From Sphingobacterium paludis (GTDB taxonomy: Bacteria > Bacteroidota > Bacteroidia > Sphingobacteriales > Sphingobacteriaceae), in the NCBI RefSeq assembly GCF_004364125.1, contig NZ_SNZV01000001.1, positions 372,001 through 436,000 of the forward strand: a DNA stretch of 64,000 bases. The letters are read 5' to 3'. Shown piece by piece: positions 62,744-64,000 of this stretch. Each line of letters opens with the position of its first letter. Position 1 is the first letter of the stretch. Below the pieces are notes generated by a model, which worked only from the letters and a program-made list of their open reading frames with translations, ran no database searches and had not been told where the DNA came from. The position numbers and the translations under genes were made by a program.

Positions 62744-63034
62744 CTACAATACATTTTCATAATGCAATACCTGTGGAAATGGATCATAATAGTCATGCAG
62801 TAAAGACTTCCACTGCAAGTATTGTGCTGATTGCCGAAAGCCGACTTCGTGAGCCTCGATGGAAACCCATTCAACCAACAGAACGTATTGATGTTCAACT
62901 TCCACACATCGCTTTAAGGTATGTTGTATATACCCGTCTATCGCAGAAATATATTGTCCTGCTGTCTTAAAATCGGCTTCAAACTTCTCGGATTGGCCCG
63001 GTTTTACGTTTAATATGGCAACTTCTAGTATCAT
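62744..63034 (-). CDS. antibiotic biosynthesis monooxygenase (ABM) family protein
   Basis: A 96-residue ferredoxin-like alpha/beta protein: ILEVAILNVKPGQSEKFEAD, TAGQYISAIDGYIQHTLKRC, QYVLLVEWVSIEAHEVGFRQ. The family acts as dimers in quinone oxidation, haem degradation or as stress proteins; no haem-binding Asn/Trp signature is obvious. Lies between the frameshifted VOC gene (gap 21 bp) and the ASCH gene (gap 63 bp). Confidence 0.85.
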   Translation of the reverse strand: MILEVAILNVKPGQSEKFEADFKTAGQYISAIDGYIQHTLKRCVEVEHQYVLLVEWVSIEAHEVGFRQSAQYLQWKSLLHDYYDPFPQVLHYENVL

Positions 63035-63055
63035 CGTGTATTATTTGTACTGTGT

Positions 63056-63720
63056 TTATTCGAAGGTTTTAAGTTCTCCATCTGTAAATTGAAAATGATA
63101 ATATTTGCCTCTGTTGTCGATAATGCCTGCTAAAGGATTCGGCTGAACAGCAACGTCGCTTGGGAACCAGATTTCTTTCACCAGATAGTTTGGTAACAAA
63201 AACAGCCCTTCCTGCGATCCGTTGGCAGCAAACCTTTCTTGGTCGCCTTTCCATAAACGCGTTCCGAAAAAAGCTTCAAGCTGCTTATTCATTTTGTAAA
63301 TATCATCTGTCGCCAATCCAATCTCATTAACGCAGAGAAAGCTGGTGATGTTAAACGGCTTGTCGGCGTGGTTTTTCAGATCATGGCGCACGATACATTC
63401 TGCAATATTTCCAGCAGCATCATAAAAATAAAAAGAATGCGCATTCCACGTATCGAAAAAAACAACCTTTTTATCGCCTTCGGCATTGATGATTTCCACT
63501 TTTGATGACAACCATTGCATTGCTTCATCCAGTTTGTTAGCAGGAATTAGGAAACAATAGTGATAGCGATAATGTTCAGCACTCCGCGCGAAGTACAGCC
63601 TACCTGAACCCAAAACAGATCACTGCTTTCCTCTTGGACGGATAGCCCTAACGTAGCTTCAAAAAAATGCCGTTGCTCAGCTATTTTATTGCTGTACAAC
63701 GTAAGTTGCTTGATTTTCAT
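63056..63720 (-). pseudogene. VOC (glyoxalase/dioxygenase) family protein, frameshifted
   Basis: Two overlapping frames together make one VOC-family protein of about 220 residues. The first part starts at 63720 (MKIKQLTLYSNKIAEQRHFF) and reads to ESSDLFWVQVG; the second begins RLYFARSAEHYRYHYCFLIP in another frame and runs to the stop at 63056. The break lies at about 63590-63605, where one missing base (after GTAGG) would restore LFWVQVG-LYFARSAEHYRYHY. It could be a true pseudogene or a sequencing error. First gene of the run of small accessory genes on this strand. Confidence 0.75.
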
Positions 63721-63884
63721 AAATTGTGCTATTTCGTTCAAAAAAGGTTAATACTTGCTCGATCGCTATTTTTTGTAATTTACGTACATTTTCTGTTAAT
63801 CTTCAGTTTTTTTATTTTAATTTTAGCGGAGTTTAGCGTTTTAACCCTTCTAGTAATTACTTTTTTTGATGGAACCTTTATCAC

Positions 63885-64000
63885 ATGAAAATTTTACAAA
63901 CCATCCTTACGTCAATTATTTTTATGCTTTCGACTACGCTGTATGCACAGGTTGATATAGGTAGAACTATGATATTCAAGAAATCGGCTCCCTCTACTGG
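63885..64000 (+). CDS. exported protein, N-terminal fragment
   Basis: An ORF open to the right edge begins ATGAAAATTTTACAAACC: a signal peptide (MKILQTILTSIIFMLSTTLY, then AQ) followed by VDIGRTMIFKKSAPST. Only 38 codons are visible, too few for a family. Exported Bacteroidota proteins of many kinds start this way. Preceding sequence is AT-rich without a perfect promoter box. Confidence 0.6.
   Translation, partial: MKILQTILTSIIFMLSTTLYAQVDIGRTMIFKKSAPST

Noticed and set aside
63667..63888. 73-codon plus-strand frame with a hydrophobic stretch near the right edge
   Set aside because: It overlaps antisense the start of the VOC gene and the hydrophobic part comes from AT-rich sequence; the exported protein start at 63885 is more credible.

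Overview
The window comes from a Bacteroidota genome, most likely a soil or plant-associated member of the Sphingobacteriaceae (Sphingobacterium/Pedobacter-like). The pointers are two SusC/SusD outer-membrane pairs, many lipoproteins with a Cys at the signal-peptide end, the short Bacteroidota-type primary sigma factor, promoters with the TAnnTTTG -7 box instead of sigma70 boxes, and an SGLT-type sugar symporter joined to xylA/xylB. The exact genus is inferred, not proven. No prophage, transposase, rRNA operon or CRISPR array is visible.

Layout. 1-4.85 kb: the C-terminus of an AraC-type regulator, two small lipoproteins, an SDR/Atu4866/AraC trio, then three small uncharacterised genes, two of them clear tandem paralogues. 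4.87-9.4 kb: a glycosyltransferase / LPG-synthase-like membrane protein / glycosyltransferase operon divergent from an endonuclease-exonuclease-phosphatase (sphingomyelinase-like) protein. 9.6-13.9 kb: xerD, then a three-gene operon for probable metal uptake (Cys/His-rich exported protein, TonB receptor, His-rich lipoprotein) behind a well-formed promoter with an inverted repeat between -33 and -7. 14-22.8 kb: housekeeping genes: tRNA-Arg(CCG), an OmpA-family lipoprotein, the primary sigma factor, a small HTH protein, fmt, a LolE/FtsX-type permease, a CPA2 antiporter, icd. 23.3-29 kb: a xylose locus (LacI regulator divergent from xylB-xylA-Na+ symporter). 29-30.8 kb: a YgiD-type dioxygenase and an AraC regulator.

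31-39.4 kb: an operon that runs NlpC/P60 endopeptidase, L-Ala-D/L-Glu epimerase, SusC, SusD, with a divergent Tat-exported glycosylasparaginase-family hydrolase. It reads as a system for import and breakdown of peptidoglycan-derived or other peptides. 39.7-43.9 kb: msrA, an unknown membrane protein, parC. 44.6-59.9 kb: a polysaccharide utilisation locus (SusC, SusD, two GH144-type proteins, a GH43-like protein with a discoidin domain, a GH3 beta-glucosidase) closed by a strong terminator and preceded by a membrane-spanning Y_Y_Y/LuxR-type regulator. The GH144 + GH3 set points to beta-1,2-glucan; the GH43-like member is not explained by that substrate. 60-63.9 kb: ispE, then small accessory enzymes (two GNATs, an ASCH protein, an ABM monooxygenase, and a frameshifted VOC protein), and the start of an exported protein at the right edge.

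The intergenic spaces carry several repeat families: AT-rich repeats of two kinds, one of which repeatedly starts at the stop codon of a gene; an 89-bp tandem array; and a palindromic element inside the glucan operon. These, the GH43-containing glucan locus, the peptide-type SusCD locus, the metal operon and the tandem small paralogues are the items most worth a second look.
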